Assembly (NCBI GenBank): GCA_000469685.2
Contig: LS997565.1
Coordinates: 39,680,519 to 39,744,518, forward strand
Direction: 5' to 3'
From: Haemonchus contortus
Lineage: Eukaryota > Nematoda > Chromadorea > Rhabditida > Trichostrongylidae
Length of the DNA stretch: 64,000 nt
Below are positions 23,981 to 37,894 of the stretch, piece after piece (position 1 is the first letter of the stretch; each line of letters opens with the position of its first letter). The position numbers were made by a program, and so were the translations under genes. Below the pieces are notes generated by a model, which saw only the letters and a program-made list of their open reading frames with translations, was not told the origin of the DNA and did no database searches.

Positions 23981-25470
23981 GAGTACTGTACCCTGTACTT
24001 TAATCCTCCTATAGCAGATTTTTAGTACATCGGTTCCCGCTCAAGTCAATGTAATGGAGATCATTCGAATACTCGAGTAGATACCGGTTATATCATTGAG
24101 TATCACTAGATGATTGATGGGGTTTGAACGGATCTCTGTTGGTTAGATGACCCGCCGATCTATTTCAGATACTTTCTCAATAGCTTTTAAGTTGTATAAA
24201 CATCAGCGATTGACACAGAAGGTATCGTTCGGTGAAGCCCAAGAAGTTTGCTTCTGTGCCTAGAGGTACTACGAATCCCTTTCTCATACAGAGACTGACA
24301 TCCCTGTATGGAGAAAGGGACTCATAGCACGTCCAACACCGAAACAGACCCGATCGCTGGAATGGCTCGGCATAGGACATGCCTGAGTCACTGATACAGA
24401 TTCCTTAAAGTTGTATCAAGCTTATTCTCATAGCTTGATACTGCACCCCACGCATAGGGAATAAGCCCTCGTAATCCACTTCGACACACTTTCATAAATT
24501 ACTATCTCTGAGGGTTGAGATTAAGTCAAAGCTGCAAGTCACACCTAAAGCGCTTTCAGTCGAATTAGTAGGACGAGAGACGCTTAACTCCTTCGCTTCT
24601 TCTTCTTCTTGTGAACTGCACGTTAAAATGGGACGGCTAATTGATTTCTGGGAAAGCGCTCCAGATGGGTTCTGCACGTCTACAAATGCCTTTGAAGCAT
24701 GAACTTTAGTGGCTTGTAGCACAGGGGACGCCAGGCCTAAACCGTCCTGGGAATGAACCGGCACTTATCCGATGAAAATCGTCGATTATTCAGTTCTTTT
24801 ATTCTTTGAAATGATTCGATGTGAAAAACTGACGAATTTTTATGGTGTATATGGCCGAGTATATCTCTAATTACTTTGAATTGGCTCAGAGAAGTTTTTT
24901 AGTCCACTTGCAGCCTGTCCAACTTGTTGCCAATCGAGCTCACACCCGCTCCCAGTATGCGCCTTCCAATTATAGTAACGCCTCTGTGATTCCTGAAAAC
25001 CCCTTCGGGCTTACATATCCTGGTCGGTCCAGAACAAATAATAATCCTTACAAGGAAGCCATCGGAACCCATATGTTCTGAGTGAGCCAGCAGATGGAAT
25101 AGATGATGTGAGTGATGACGCAGAGCTCTTCAGAGCTCTGATCAGCTGAAAAGCTTTTATAACAGATCCTACGGCTGCAATTCAAGCAGATACTAATTAG
25201 TGCTTATGGCCTTCAAGGATTTAAAGATCTCGGGGCTATTCTTATCGTCGTTTTCTTCAGACTTCAAGGAAGGGATGGTTTATTCAGCAGGATATTCCTC
25301 TCTCATCATGTGGGAAGAACATGAAATCATCGACACTCCGCTAAGGACAGATGTCCCTGTTCTAAAGAAAAGTCTTACGTTAGTCACGGAGGATGATTCA
25401 GTTATAGCCTTGCATCATGTTCCCACCTTCAATATTATATCAATTACTATTAATAAGCATCAGTAGTTTA

Positions 25471-25775
25471 GGGAAGGATCTAGTGTGGTGTTAAGCAGCG
25501 CAGTATAACACGCGGTGTCATGCCCCGGAGATCGGATCCCAGTTCGAGACTCACCAAGGCCAACCAAGCCTTCCATCATGAAGCTCACCCATCAGGTTTG
25601 TCTGGGTGGGAAGATAGGGGGTGGTGGGTAGAAAAAAGGACTGACTCGAACATGGGCTGCCTTTGTATAGGCAAACTATTGATTCAAAACGCCACTACAA
25701 TTCTGAATGGAAGTCGAATGCAAGGCGCAACCCGAAGAGAAATAGGTCAGTCTTCAAAAATTTTACCCTTCATTT
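25471..25775 (+). mobile_element. tRNA-derived SINE, near full length
   Basis: A degraded head (GGATCTAGTGTGGTGTTAAG), B-box-like GAGATCGGATCCC, and the body blocks AACGCCACTACAATTCTGAA and GGAAGTCGAATGCAAGGCGC are present in order. Confidence 0.75.
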
Positions 25776-28700
25776 TTCTGTAAATTCGGACTCCTGGCTA
25801 TGGACTTGGTACTGTATCACCGTGCATGGGATTAAGAACGGTTCCAGGCGCTTGTTGATCTTTCTATGGTCCTGGGTATGGTAAACAAAGCCGACATACC
25901 AATTAGTAAGTAATGAAATAAATCAGCGACAGCGTAAAGGCCGCCCACAGCCTCGCTCAAACGCTAGGAATTGAGCACGACAGATCAAAGTACAGGAGAG
26001 ACTCTAAGTCGATGCTATCGAACCAAAACTTTCCAGACCGTCGGATGTCAAGACTTCTGCTTGGAAATTCCTGGCTCATGAGATAATGACTATATGCCTC
26101 TAATCGAATAATGTAGCATGACTACCGTACACCCAAATATCCTCGCGAGGGAGATATCGTGACGATAAAAGCTTCATTTGAGCCAGTAAATGATTCCGAA
26201 TCCCACTAAAACCGTGATAAAGACTTTACAGCAGAGGCATTCAACGATCGGCTCTCTTTTTCTGAGAAAATCTCATTATTGCTATCTGAAACATTGTGAA
26301 CAGTCTGACAGCACCATTTAATTCGTTGTCGTTCGGTGAAGACGATGCTTTTCATTTCTTTTAATTAGAAACGGCTCATTGCTATTAGGTTGACAATCCC
26401 ATGGGTGTCTGGTCAGACACTCGTCGGTTAATCAAAGCTCCTTCATTACCATTACCCTCCCATTGACTTCAGTGCATTTAAAGAAGGTATCCGAATGTCA
26501 GTATGCCTTCAAAGTGAACGTGTAATTGCCTCAAAAGCGCAGCCTGCCTGGCAAGTTAGCCTCATTTTCTTGTCAACAGGACGACGCATCGTTTTGCATG
26601 GGGGAAGTGAGGCACGGGAGGGGGACAAAATTGGTCTTCTTTCCCTACTTAGTATTCTTCAGACATCGGCAATGGCAATGGCCACAGCGGCGGCTATGAT
26701 AAGGCAGTGTATGCCCCGAAGCAAAGACTGAAGCCGAAGCTTTGACCGAGGTGAGAGCGGGTGCTAGAGCAAAGATTTTTTTCTCGGGACCATGCATAAT
26801 TCCGTCGTCGGTCGAAGCGGAGAAGCTGAATAGCGTGACAGAGGGACATAGGACGTTTTGTACTGGGCACTAACGTCTCCTTTCTTCCCATTGTTGTGAA
26901 AATTCTCCCACCCCCATGATTTCGAAAGGACTCGAGAAATTCTAATGTCATTGGAAAAAATGAACGTCCCATTCCGACTTATTCGACTGATGCATAATTA
27001 CCAAGAAGCGGTGCTCCAAGAGCCTACATATGTTGGAAGGGCCTATGCTGGGAAATTGTCATATCCGTGACTGGTTGGATATCCGAACGGTTCATAAAAT
27101 AGCTCGATCCCCTAACTCGTTCCTCTGGCCAAAATTATGCAATTGCCCTTGAAATTAGCCTAACATTCACCAACAAGGAGACGGAGGGGATAAACAAAAG
27201 GATGGTGAAAACAGAGTGATTCCTGCGTTCTCTTCCATAATGTTTCAACAATCGGTGTAGAAGCCATGAAAAGTACTGGGAAAATGACTTGACTAGCTGA
27301 CCGCAATCGGAAAGGAATATAGTACCGAAAGGAAAGTATTGTAAAGTCATCCGAAACGTCACGAACCCTTCAAAGGTTTCTACAGCCTCAGAAGATAGAT
27401 TCTCCTCAGTTCTACTGGCCTACCTACATGCTCTAAGTGGCCTGGAGGTCCCCCAGCCTTGACGGGTAGTCTCTCTTTATCCCACACTTTTTTTTCGAGC
27501 ATTTAATCCCGATCTAATTCACCAGGCTAGTAATCAGGCTTCAGTTGGTCATTAAAGAGGTTGTTTTCGGGACAGGCTAATGCCCTCGGTCGTGCAGTGT
27601 GTTCGATTGCAAATGGATATGCCAGATATATTAAATGTAAGAAGAAAAATCAAAAAATACATATATCATAAACAATCTTTCCTATTTTATGGGGTAGGGG
27701 AGAAGTGATTCTTTCCAATGTCTGTTTCTATGACCACGGTCGAGGAATTCAGTAATGAATCTATTCTGGTAGTCCGCTCTATACCATTTAATGAATCGCT
27801 CTCCAAAGCGGTCTGAAAATGAACGAAAAACGAAAAATTTCATTAAAATTCATCAAACTTGAATTTCGACTTGCAGTTTCTCTAAAGACTAGAAGAGCAC
27901 AAGAATGTTCCCATAGACTCGGTTCAGATGAACCCTTGCTGATCGGTTCCTGATCTGAATTGGCACCACCTGTTTTCATTTTAGGGTTATTGACTTCTCT
28001 GAATCACCTCATGGTACTTAAGTAAACCGACTTTGTGACTTACTCTCGGCCTTACGTCAAAACTTCTTAGCAATATCTGGGAAAAGTGGGGGAGAGTGAG
28101 GTTTTTTTTATGACGGATAAGTACAAGCCACTAGCAAATAACGCAATTCCACCGGAAAACCTTTTTTCATAGTCTCCTCGTCTCCTTCCACCCTCTTCAC
28201 TTCGAAGAGTTCCCTATTGGCTGACGTTGTCCACTGCCTTTACGGGAACTCCTCACGTCAAAGCAGGAAGCGATACCCAAAACATACCTGGGAATTTTCG
28301 ACCTGTTTTCCGAATAATTCATGTAGCTGGGATCTGTGGGACCTTATTAATTTTTTGAATAATAACTTTACATGGCAGAGAGAACCCTGCTGTTCGGGCT
28401 CAAAAATCTTTTCCGTGGGAAGTGCTCCAAATCCATGCAAAATCGGTTTCGTGGGGATTTTCTCACCTATGGAGACCGTAAAACAGCTCCTTCAGAACAA
28501 AGTTTTTCCCACGGGTTCATTAGAGTCAAGTTCCCGACGACAACTCGCCCAGCTGACGATGATTTAGCAGAAGGGGTTTGTTGGTAAAAAGAGGTACATA
28601 TTACGTACCCGATACATGGATGCGTATCCAATTTCACCGATTAATTGCATAAGTGGAAGGCTTACCCAGGTGTTTGCGAGCCTACACTTCGCTGGGTGAT

Positions 28701-30545
28701 AAGCTGGTTTACCGGGTGCTTCTCAGTAGGTTATGGGCATCCCGACAATAATTCTATTTTGTGTCAACTTCTCGTGGTAAGGCGTACACCTCATAAATCA
28801 GAACGACCGATGGCAGTCATTCCAGATTTCTCTCAGTATCCTCGAAAAGAAGAAGCCGCCCCCCCCTTAGGAAAAAGCCTCCTGTCAGGTTCTGTATTTT
28901 GTCCTGACATTGTAAAGGCTCAGCTAAGATGGTTGCTGAAATGAGAGGCAGCTGTCATGCATCCCGTCTGGACTATGGCTGGGATGAACTTATGTTTTAT
29001 GAATGTTTTGTGGCTCATCAAGCCTCAAACTCATTGCAAATATTATTGCCCATCTGAATGAAGGCTCATTCCAGGCCTGTAATGGCCCATGTTTTTAGCA
29101 TTGCCCTTGTAGAAATGAAGGTACGAGGTCTGACGGTTCAATAGCGCTGTAGATGCCTCTCGAAATATAAGCTAGAGACCTTCATTCAAGCACAGTCCTG
29201 AATCAGGGTCGAGGGTAGTGATTATAGGAGCCGTATGGTGCGGAACGTAGCCGAACTCGCAATTAGAGCGGTAATGAGACCTTGAAAGCTGAAAAACTGT
29301 GGGAATATCAATCAGATGAAAATGCTACGCCCAGCTCCCGAGATCGGGAGCATTACTCAGTGGGTGGCGGCTCTATGTAAATTCATGTATCGAATGGATT
29401 CCTGCCCACAACAACTCCATCTAGGACGACGATATCCAAGAAACATCGTTTGACGAAGTCAAACACTGCTTAATCCGGCTGCTTTCTCTAAGGCCCATTT
29501 CCGATCCATCTGAAGACCAATTCAAGGCCATTTGCATTTCAAAAGTGAGAATTGAATGCGATATACATCTATGAATTATATTCAAAAATCTTTCTATGGA
29601 TTCTATTTCGAGGCTCGAAAAATGTGAGAAAATGCTATTTTCTCGTTGAGGGCATCCCTTTTAAGAGAGCGAGAAGACGACCACCTCCGCGATCGTGCAC
29701 TCGCATCCTTGCCGGTTGGATAGAACACAGTTAGACTGTAAAAGCTTTTAAGATGCTGTCCGCCACAAGGAATTCACTTGAATTAGATTCTGTACTGACT
29801 CTATTGAGCGTCGGTAATGTTCCATAGCCATGTTCAAAGTTCATATTCGGAGTAGATCTCATAAAGAGTGCGTCATATCGGCCTAATAAGCACTGCCATT
29901 CAAGCTAGTTACGCCGAACGAGCATGATACGGCAATCATATCAAAGACTATAGCCAGTCGGTCTTGTGATGGAAGGATATTTCCTTTGATCTCAGGGATA
30001 TCTTTCCGTAAGGGTGGATGACCCATGATCCATTAGAAAATCGACTTGAACGATATCCTACTCGATTAATCTGTTCCGAAAAACCCTCGTTGATTGGCAA
30101 TCCTTCCAGCTCGACCCACTTATTTTATAATTGATCTGAAGCTTCATTCAAAAGAAGAGTCTGTATGACTGGAATAATTCTCACACCACCTTACTTAAGC
30201 TTGTTCTGTAGACTCACACGTTCAGTTTTCTTTGTTTGTGGTCAGCACCTCAATTATCCCTGACTAATAGGCTGCGAGGCAAAGTAAGGAAATAACGTGG
30301 AACTGAACAATATCGCAAACCAAATCAGCTCATGCTAAATTGTTGGCAAGTCTTTCCGGAGGAAGTCTTTCCTTGCGAATGTATCACCATCTGAATAATC
30401 CGGAGAAATCTGAAGCTTATCGTTAAAGAACATAGCCTCGATATAGCTTTCAAGGCTGAACTTTCAGCTTATACGACCATCGTTCGGGATTTCCCTAACA
30501 AGGAAATCTTAGAAGTATCCATTATAGACGAGCTTTCTTCCATTG

Positions 30546-30715
30546 TTCTGGGTTGGTTAATTGGTACTAGATTCGTCTGGGAGTATAAAAGCACTGACGT
30601 GTACATCAGCTGGCCGCCAGAAGTCATCGTACAGGCCACATACGCGCTACGATGCCCGACTACAATTCTGAATAAAAGTCGAATGCGAGGCAGCATCCCT
30701 GATAGGGACCGATCA
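30546..30715 (+). mobile_element. tRNA-derived SINE, 5' truncated
   Basis: The body starts TGGTTAATTGGTACTAGATT and continues with TATAAAAGCACTGACGTGTA, GCTGGCCGCC and AAAGTCGAATGCGAGGCAGC. The tRNA-like head is absent. Confidence 0.8.
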
Positions 30716-30844
30716 ACTCCGAAGATTTTCGTACTTCGTCTCCCATTCGGTATACTTGCACAGCTGAAAATTCCATACAGTGTTCGAAAAATCGGTAGAT
30801 TTAATACATTGTACAGATCCGTGGAAATTTGAGCGGAGTTTCGA

Positions 30845-30930
30845 TAGTGCAAAGGTAAAGAGCAGCACGGTATTCGAAGAGCATGTGTATGGGTTCGATT
30901 TCCGTTTGAGACCGAAGCTTTGCGCACAAC
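30845..30930 (+). repeat. Second repeat family with a B-box-like core, copy 1
   Basis: It contains ATGGGTTCGATTTCCGTTTG followed by AGACCGAAGCTTTGCGC. The same order (GGGTT.GA..CCGTCT.AT.CCAA.CTTT) occurs at 32540-32640 and, reversed, at 39505-39665. GGGTTCGATTTCC resembles a Pol III B box, so another tRNA-related element is possible. Confidence 0.45.
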
Positions 30931-31769
30931 TCCCCATCCTTAAAGGTCTCTATCTCCGTCATGCGTATTGCTGCAAAATAATAGCACAACCCCAAAACAT
31001 CACATCAGCATATTCATTTGTTTTCTTATTTGTTTTGTTGAGCTTTTAGAAGAGGCGTAAATGAGAGAATGTATGTAAATGTTAATCTCTATAGATTTGG
31101 CATTAGGGAAGCTAGTCTAAAGAGAGATTTCTACGGGATTCTTGTATGAAAAGATCCGGAGTAAATAGATTATTTATTGCGTCAGTCAGTAATAAATAAG
31201 TGGAGTGATAAAAGGAGTGTATAAGCTATAGTTAGGCAGGTAGTGTCGTAAAAAGCCCCGAGCGGGCTATCGGCAAAATAAAGGGTTGCCCAGGTTTTCA
31301 CTTGAATCCATACAATGGCAAGTGAGTTCGGGAGAGATTTGTTGGAAATGAGAAGCCTGTAGCTAAGTAACTATTTTGGCAATCGGAACCAATTCAACCT
31401 CCGCCGTCTTGTTCAGTATTTAGGTGCGTATTACATCTGAATATTCAGTGAAGCGCTAGATAGAATATGCAATTCCATCGTCCAAAGCAATACCATTCGA
31501 TTTAAATGGGTATATAATTAAGGAGATAAAACACTGCAGAAGTCCATTTTGAACCGCCATATTCTGGAAAATGGAAAGACTCATTTGAAACAAAACGAGC
31601 TATAATAACGTCTTCAGTAAAACGAGCATGAGGACTGCTGTAAGACCCTGCATTAGCTACCGAGATGGCAAGAAACGTGTTATGAGGTATAGCAGCATTG
31701 CCTATCCTAGAAAGAAAAACGCGGAGCGTTTCGGTGTCTCTGCGGACCTAGCCTGCAGTTACCTACCGG

Positions 31770-32071
31770 AAAGGATAAAGGATAAAGTCTTGGAACGTTG
31801 ATCAATCCCGCCCGAGGGATGCCCCATGCATTCGACTTCTATTCAGAATCGCAATGGCGTAATGAGTGCGTATGTGGCCTATACATCGACTGGCGGTGGC
31901 CAGCCGATGTACAAGCCAGTGCTTTTATCCTCCAAGACGAGTCTGGTATCAATTATCCGACCCCGGAGGGATGGAAGGCTCGATTGGCCTAGGCGGATAT
32001 CGATCCGAGATTCGAACCCGTGACCATGCCTGTGCGATAGTGCGCCACCGCCACTACACCATCTCTCCGTC
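31770..32071 (-). mobile_element. tRNA-derived SINE, full length, minus orientation
   Basis: One of the best copies. On the given strand it starts with the reversed tail AAGGATAAAGGATAAAG. It runs through TCAGAATCGCAATGGCGTAA and GGCGGTGGCCAGCCGATGTA to the reversed B box GATTCGAACCCGTGACCATG. It ends at the reversed head GCGCCACCGCCACTACACCA. Confidence 0.9.
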
Positions 32072-32539
32072 CAATTTCCGTCAATAATCTCACAACTATA
32101 GACAGTCAGAAGTTGCTACGAATCGCGTGCAAGCGGGATCTCAGTAATTCAAGGCTAGCGACCGCAGTGCCCGAAAGGCACAAGTACAATTTCAAACATA
32201 GGCTCGGAGGCGAGCTTCTTGCCCACAAGTGGCCAATATTTTTGGACATTTAATTTCTACTTCATCTATGCCCTTATGGATGGAGTTAGTGTTGGCAAGT
32301 CATACGTGCATTGTCTGGGGTCGACATTCGCCAGTCAATCGAGCCTTCCATTCTTCCAGCATCGTTTAATTTTACTCGGCTCCGACTGAAAAGATAAAAA
32401 ATGATTTGTTCTTGGGTTGGTCACTGCAAGCATTGTGTAAGCCACATACGTCTTCAAACGTTATTCAGTGAGAGGCCAATGTGGGGCGGCATTCACAAAA
32501 GAAATGATCCGCCCAGGTAAAGAAAGGGATCATAACCAG

Positions 32540-32640
32540 AAGAAGAAAGTGCAAAGGTGGGTTTGAGCCCCGTCTTATTCCAAACTTTCGCCTATAAGAT
32601 TGAGCAGCGTCAGAAGTTCTATCCTTCATGTGATCATGCC
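32540..32640 (+). repeat. Second repeat family with a B-box-like core, copy 2
   Basis: GGTGGGTTTGAGCCCCGTCT is followed by TATTCCAAACTTTCGCC, matching 30845-30930 and the inverted segment near 39530. Confidence 0.45.
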
Positions 32641-34404
32641 GTTCTGCTCCTAGTTTGCCCAAAAATGGAAATTCCCCGTCTACTGGATATATAAGCCCCG
32701 CTCACAAGCCTCTGGGTCGGCTGGCTTTCCCAACATGATAATCAGATATTATAACAAGAACAGGTGCTTTCTTTCTTTCATACGAGCTACACCTTTTCAT
32801 TCGGCGATTACCTCAGAGAAGTGCTCTACCACGAGCACTCTATTTAATTCAATAAAGTGCATTTTTTACGTGAGCTTCATTCCCTTCTGTGGGAAGGAAG
32901 GGCGCTATCGTCCAAAGGGCATGCATGCATGAAAATTGAGTGAGCTAGAGAAAATGATTATGGGATTGCAGGGGTGAAATCGCTAATAAAGGCTTTGCAG
33001 GGACTAGTGCAGTGGTTAGGAGAGCTTCACCACACTTCTTAAGTTCAGGTTATAAGCGGACTTGTCTTCTATAACTATATTTGTCCAATGCTGGTTAGGT
33101 TTCACCTATTTCTCTTTTCTCAGCTTGCTATGTATTCTGACGAATGCAGTCTGAAATAAGTACTCTTTGAATCCACCTGTCTCGCTTTTTCCAACAGCTA
33201 TTCTGACGAAAGCAATCCGAAGAACGAAAGAAGCGGTCATAGCAAGGAAAGGGATCTGGGAATTCCTGATTTGCAAAATCACCTGCGAAATTAACATGCC
33301 GAACATCAAATTTCGTGTAAAACTCATGGGTGTTCCACATAGCGCAACTATACCGTAATACACTGCAAAAGAAATATTATAAATAGGAAGCGTACAGACA
33401 ATAAACTAAATGAATTAAATATGAAGTGAGTTGAAAAAATAACGGTCATCAAGGCAGTCAGACATGGCTGCCCTTAGGTGGGGTTTCGAGAACATAGGTA
33501 CCAGTTTGGACAACTCTGACAGTCCCTAAAATTGCTGTCATAACAGCTCTTAAGTCTTATAATTGAAAAAGGGCAGTGCCAAATATTATAGCAATCACGC
33601 GTGTGGTCCCAATGTACAGTAGCTACCCGCAGAGCCCAAATAGGTCTCACATCACTCCTGTAGCATTGAATTGCTACCAGACTCGGTCACGAGATTCAGG
33701 ATACTAAGCAATACATCAACTAGTTCTTCTATAGGTCTGATCCGCATATAGAACACCTTTACGGTTCTGGCAAAGGAAAGATCCTAAGTGAAAGTGGCCA
33801 TTTGAAATGAGACTCATACTGCAGTACTTATTTCCAAGTGAATCTGCTGCCCGAGCTTGCCAAACGATTCTTCGAACAAATCTATGGAGGTGATTCCTCG
33901 TGATCCTTCCACTGCGCGAAAGAAGGGAAATGGTACGCAAAAGTGGATCTCAAAACTGGACTAAATTAAGCCGGAAACCTTTATAACGTCCTTATTTTCC
34001 TTTCATGCTCAGTGCCAATGCAAGAATTACCCATGAAAGGATTTTTTAACATCGGCATAATAAAGCTGCTGTTGCGAACAAAAAACAAACTGAAAAATAT
34101 TGCCATTATTCAATGCATTCAACAGTTGATTGAAAAAAAGTTAGAAGCTTTTCAGAGGCAACTGAAAATCCTTCTCCTTCAGCTTTCAGCGTACGTAAGT
34201 GACGTCGCTTTCAAGCTCTTAACTTTGACTCATGATGGAAGAGAGGGACTTTGTCAAACAACTCCTTCTCAGGGTACTCTGGTACTACGAAGCTTATCTA
34301 TTCTCTCGATTTGTATATCAGTGAGCAAAACTTTACTACGAATTAACTGAAGTGGCATTATCAAGTAAGATGACTCAATTTAGCTAAGATTATCATACGA
34401 AGAC

Positions 34405-34672
34405 CTGTGATGGCGAGTGACGCACTACATATAACAAAAACATAATCTGGGATCGAATCCAGACTCGATTCTCGCTCTAGCAAGCCAATTCTTGAAATCT
34501 TGGAAATGATTAATTGGTGTCAGACTCGTCTGGGAGGATAAAAGCACCGAGTTCTACTTAGCTGACCGCTGCAAGTCTTGGTCGAAGGTCACACACTTAT
34601 TCGAAACGCCACTGCGACTCTGAATGGGAGTCGAGTACAGGGTGCATCCCAATAGCTGTATTGAACAACGCC
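34405..34672 (+). mobile_element. tRNA-derived SINE, near full length
   Basis: The head is degraded (TGATGGCGAGTGACGCACTA), with B-box-like GGGATCGAATCCAGACTC. The body is good: ATTAATTGGTGTCAGACTCG, GAGGATAAAAGCACCGAG and AACGCCACTGCGACTCTGAA. Confidence 0.8.
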
Positions 34673-35465
34673 AGCAGGCTCCTCTCCTGCTTATAAGTTT
34701 TACACATCAATTTTCAAATCTACATATAGTACAGCTGACGATAAACATCTGTATTCACTTGTACATCGTGCCGTAAGTTCATGCGTCGTGGTGGGTAGTG
34801 AATTCTGAGAAGTACGGAGTTAATCCAATGGCCTAATAATTAGCCTAATCTAAACCTTAGAGGGAGCGCTAAAGGCCTCATTATTCATGGTTCAAAAAAC
34901 AAATCCCGGGATTACACCCAGCTCTACGTCCACCCATGGATTTAGGTTTCGCCACTTAGAGAGATTCTCTCAAAGATTCTGTATTCAAACAAAATTTTGA
35001 CTAACTCGAAAAATACTCAACATTGATCGAACGAAGACTCTGAGTATTAGTTAAGCTTTCACGAGTTTTCGCCCGATTTCGAGTTCATGACGTACTACTC
35101 CTGAGCGGAGACAATCATGGATCAAAAGTCAGTATAGCTCGTACGACACACTTACTTGTCGTCGTGAGCTGCGCTTTATCCCATTATCCGTCACAAGTCT
35201 AAAATGGCTTCCTCACTTCCTTAATCCTTTTCTCCTTCCTCACTTCCTTGATACGCTCTCTTCACACTTTTTTGTTTCCTTCTTCGCTTCATTCACTTGA
35301 GCAGACCCTTTAGTGATCGAGAAAATGTCCCCACTTAAATTAAACACACGAGTAGGGCACTCAATGATTGGCAACTTGATTTGGCTAAAAGAATATGTGA
35401 AACTCTCAATAAAAGATGGGGACCAAAATTTTTTCGGGTTGAGTTTTGAGGTTGAGGTATTAGTG

Positions 35466-35712
35466 TGTAAGATGCGCCACCGCATTTGATTCCCGCCGAA
35501 GAGCGGGGTGGTGTTTGAATGCGTATGTTGCCTGTACAACGACTCGTTGTGACCCAGATGCACGAGTACTTTCATCCTCTCAGATGAGTCTGGCACCGAT
35601 TAACTGATCGCGGGGGACAGAAAGGCTCAGTTAGCCTGAGCAAGTACCGATCCCAGAATCGATCCTTGGACCATGCGTTTGTATGTGTACGGCACTTGTC
35701 ACGTTCACCAAT
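35466..35712 (-). mobile_element. tRNA-derived SINE, minus orientation, diverged
   Basis: TTTGAATGCGTATGTTGCCT, TTTCATCCTCTCAGATGAGT and the reversed B-box region CAGAATCGATCCTTGGACCA are in reverse family order. The right border has the decayed head GGCACTTGTCACGTTCACCA. Confidence 0.75.
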
Positions 35713-36738
35713 TCTGACAAAATATTCTAACCAACATCTCTTTATACGTATAGTTATGAGGGAGCGCTAACCTTAATAGAATTGATGATATATGCATGAA
35801 TTAGCAATGAGCAGTTTGAATGAGCTGGCTATGTTCTGTGAGCAGCTATCACATCGGATCGCTGGAATGTGCTGGGCTGTTCGGGAAGGTCCTGACCATT
35901 CTTGAGGCCAAATATAAGTGAATATTCCTAAAAAAAGGCTAGTGGAATCAGAATACATCAAAAAATCGTGATTAATTGAGTGCAAATGAATGAGCTCGAG
36001 TATCAATTCCCTAGTATTTATGCTTATTTACATCTAAGTTTCGATTTGGTCGTCATTAACTGAACATGGCCTGCTCGAGCTTTGATTATTTACTCGAGTA
36101 TGATTTGAGACTCTCTACATTTTGCGAAGCACTCACATACTGCCCTTACGAACATTACTTACTTGGATAACACTGACTTCTTAGCAGCTCAAGCTTCTTT
36201 TGCACAGAAGGCTCTTCTGGTAAAGGAGCCACGGCCCTAAATTTTCACAATGGTCCAAAGAAAATAAAGCTGATGGAGTCCGGTGCAGATTAGGCGGAAA
36301 CACAGAATGATGCTTACGAATTCAGGAAATATATAATTTGTGAGGATAAGTAGACTTTTTGGAACAATTGACGAACTCAGTAGATTCATGGTCGATGAAA
36401 ACTTTTCAAGCAACCTCATATTTTTATCGATTGTCCATCAAAATGTATTATACAATCGGTGGCAACACTCTACAGAAGGCGAATTTCCTTTGTTAAAAAA
36501 AGTCAACGGGAATAATATTAGCCTCGTTGCTGAACAAAAAATAAGCGCAAACTGCAAAAGTCCTAGGATAAAGTTTAGAAATGTAGGTAAACTCTGAAGA
36601 AAACCGTCAGGGTCACTTCTCAGTTTTTGTCGGGAAGGATGCCTCGTTCCTCGACTGTAAATGTAAGTGGGGACCATATTAGGTTAAATGCACGAAAACG
36701 GCCAGACTATCACTCTAAGTATTTTGCTTTTTTTGCAG

Positions 36739-36872
36739 ATGCGCCGGTTGATCCCGTCTATTTGGCGTTGAAGCAAGCAACTGGCAAATACGGTGGACGA
36801 CGAGGATCATCGGTCAACAATCTCGACTCGACTACTCCAAGTCCTGGAAATCTTTCACAAGTTTCACTTCAG
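36739..36872 (+). CDS. STAC-like gene, exon 2 (DPVY linker motif)
   Basis: A strong acceptor (TTTTTTTTGCAG) opens a 134-nt exon in phase 1. The A left by exon 1 plus AT gives asparagine, then APVDPVYLALKQATGKYG, a serine- and proline-rich stretch and QVSLQ. It closes at CAG before GTCAGA in phase 0. The DPVY motif followed by a short helical stretch is the element I recall from the linker of vertebrate STACs (DPVYETLR type), lying between C1 and SH3. This is the best evidence that the linker and the SH3 exons 20 kb away belong together. No signal peptide or membrane segment. Confidence 0.8.
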
Positions 36873-37894
36873 GTCAGAGCGGTAGAGCGTTCAAGTTGTT
36901 GTTTTCTATCCTCTATCCTCTAAGGCTTTGACTGATGCTATAAATCCAAGAAGGTTTGGAAGAGCTCTGAAAATATAGGCGAGATTTGCTCATTGAACAT
37001 TGTCGTGGAGTTTGGAGAAATTATATCGAACGCCTTCTCAGCTTAGGTCATTATTCATCGATATTCGAAGGAAATCAACCGAAATTACACAGAATTTTCG
37101 ATTTTCTCTGAAGACTCCTTCTCGAGATTTTGATAGAAATATTAAAAAAGGCTTAATCAGTGGAATGCACATGAAATATCCGAAATTGTTTGATACCGTA
37201 GCCGTAGCCACTGTACATATCGGATCATGGATCATCTTTGACCTCTTTGATACTGGCTTTGAAGCGTTGGAAACAGACGAGTGCAGAACAACTTCGAAGG
37301 AGCTTAAGAGCCGAGTACTTGGCACAAGATTCTCTGAGCTTCATAGCAGGAGGGGAAGGGATCGAACTCTTCAAAAAGTACGCATCGAATATAGGGAGAC
37401 AGCTCTGACACTGTGTGGAAATTTCATGGAGGTTTTTCTACTATACCAGAAAAATTTGGAATCTTGCGAACCTTTTGGCATATGTTCAGCATAGTTTAAA
37501 AGCCTGAAATGAAAAAGAACTTGAAAAAGTAGTTCTCTGAAGATGAAAACGAATTGCATCTATAAGGACTGAAGTAAATAGATTGTAGTTTTTTGTCCCA
37601 TGCTTTTTCTGGGTCTATTCTTGGATCTTCCAGCACAACTTCTGATACTTATGAGGACCGTACTTAAGGTAGGCCTATTCACTTGGAAGAAGAGTTTCCC
37701 GATGAAAGAATTACTCCCGGAGATACCCTCTGATGGGTGGCTGAGGTTTTGATGATGTATTCAAGATGTAGTCATAAACAAGAAGGCTTTTGTTATAGAA
37801 AGATTACTACTGCATTACTCTCTGTATCTATGCGGCCTCGTCCTCCCTCCATCTGTTATAATGCATAGGTTAGCATAGGTTGTAATGAAGTCTT

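Larger units (their letters stand above)
22230..36738 (+). other. Intron 1 of the STAC-like gene (about 14.5 kb)
   Basis: It runs from the GTGAGT donor to a TTTTTTTGCAG acceptor and carries SINE copies on both strands plus part of a second repeat family at 30.85 and 32.54 kb. A minus-strand frame at 24492-24764 has coding-like composition but no recognised motif. No further exon of this gene is needed, because the exon 1 and exon 2 phases match directly. Confidence 0.65.

Noticed and set aside
31770..32071. A possible tRNA gene, from its B-box-like GGGTTCGAATC in reverse complement
   Set aside because: The tRNA-like part is followed by the shared SINE body and tail and occurs many times. No separate tRNA with a plausible acceptor stem was seen.
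37000..37494. A 164-residue open frame on the + strand
   Set aside because: No recognised motif, no splice logic with the surrounding gene, and a competing 95-residue frame on the opposite strand. Probably chance.
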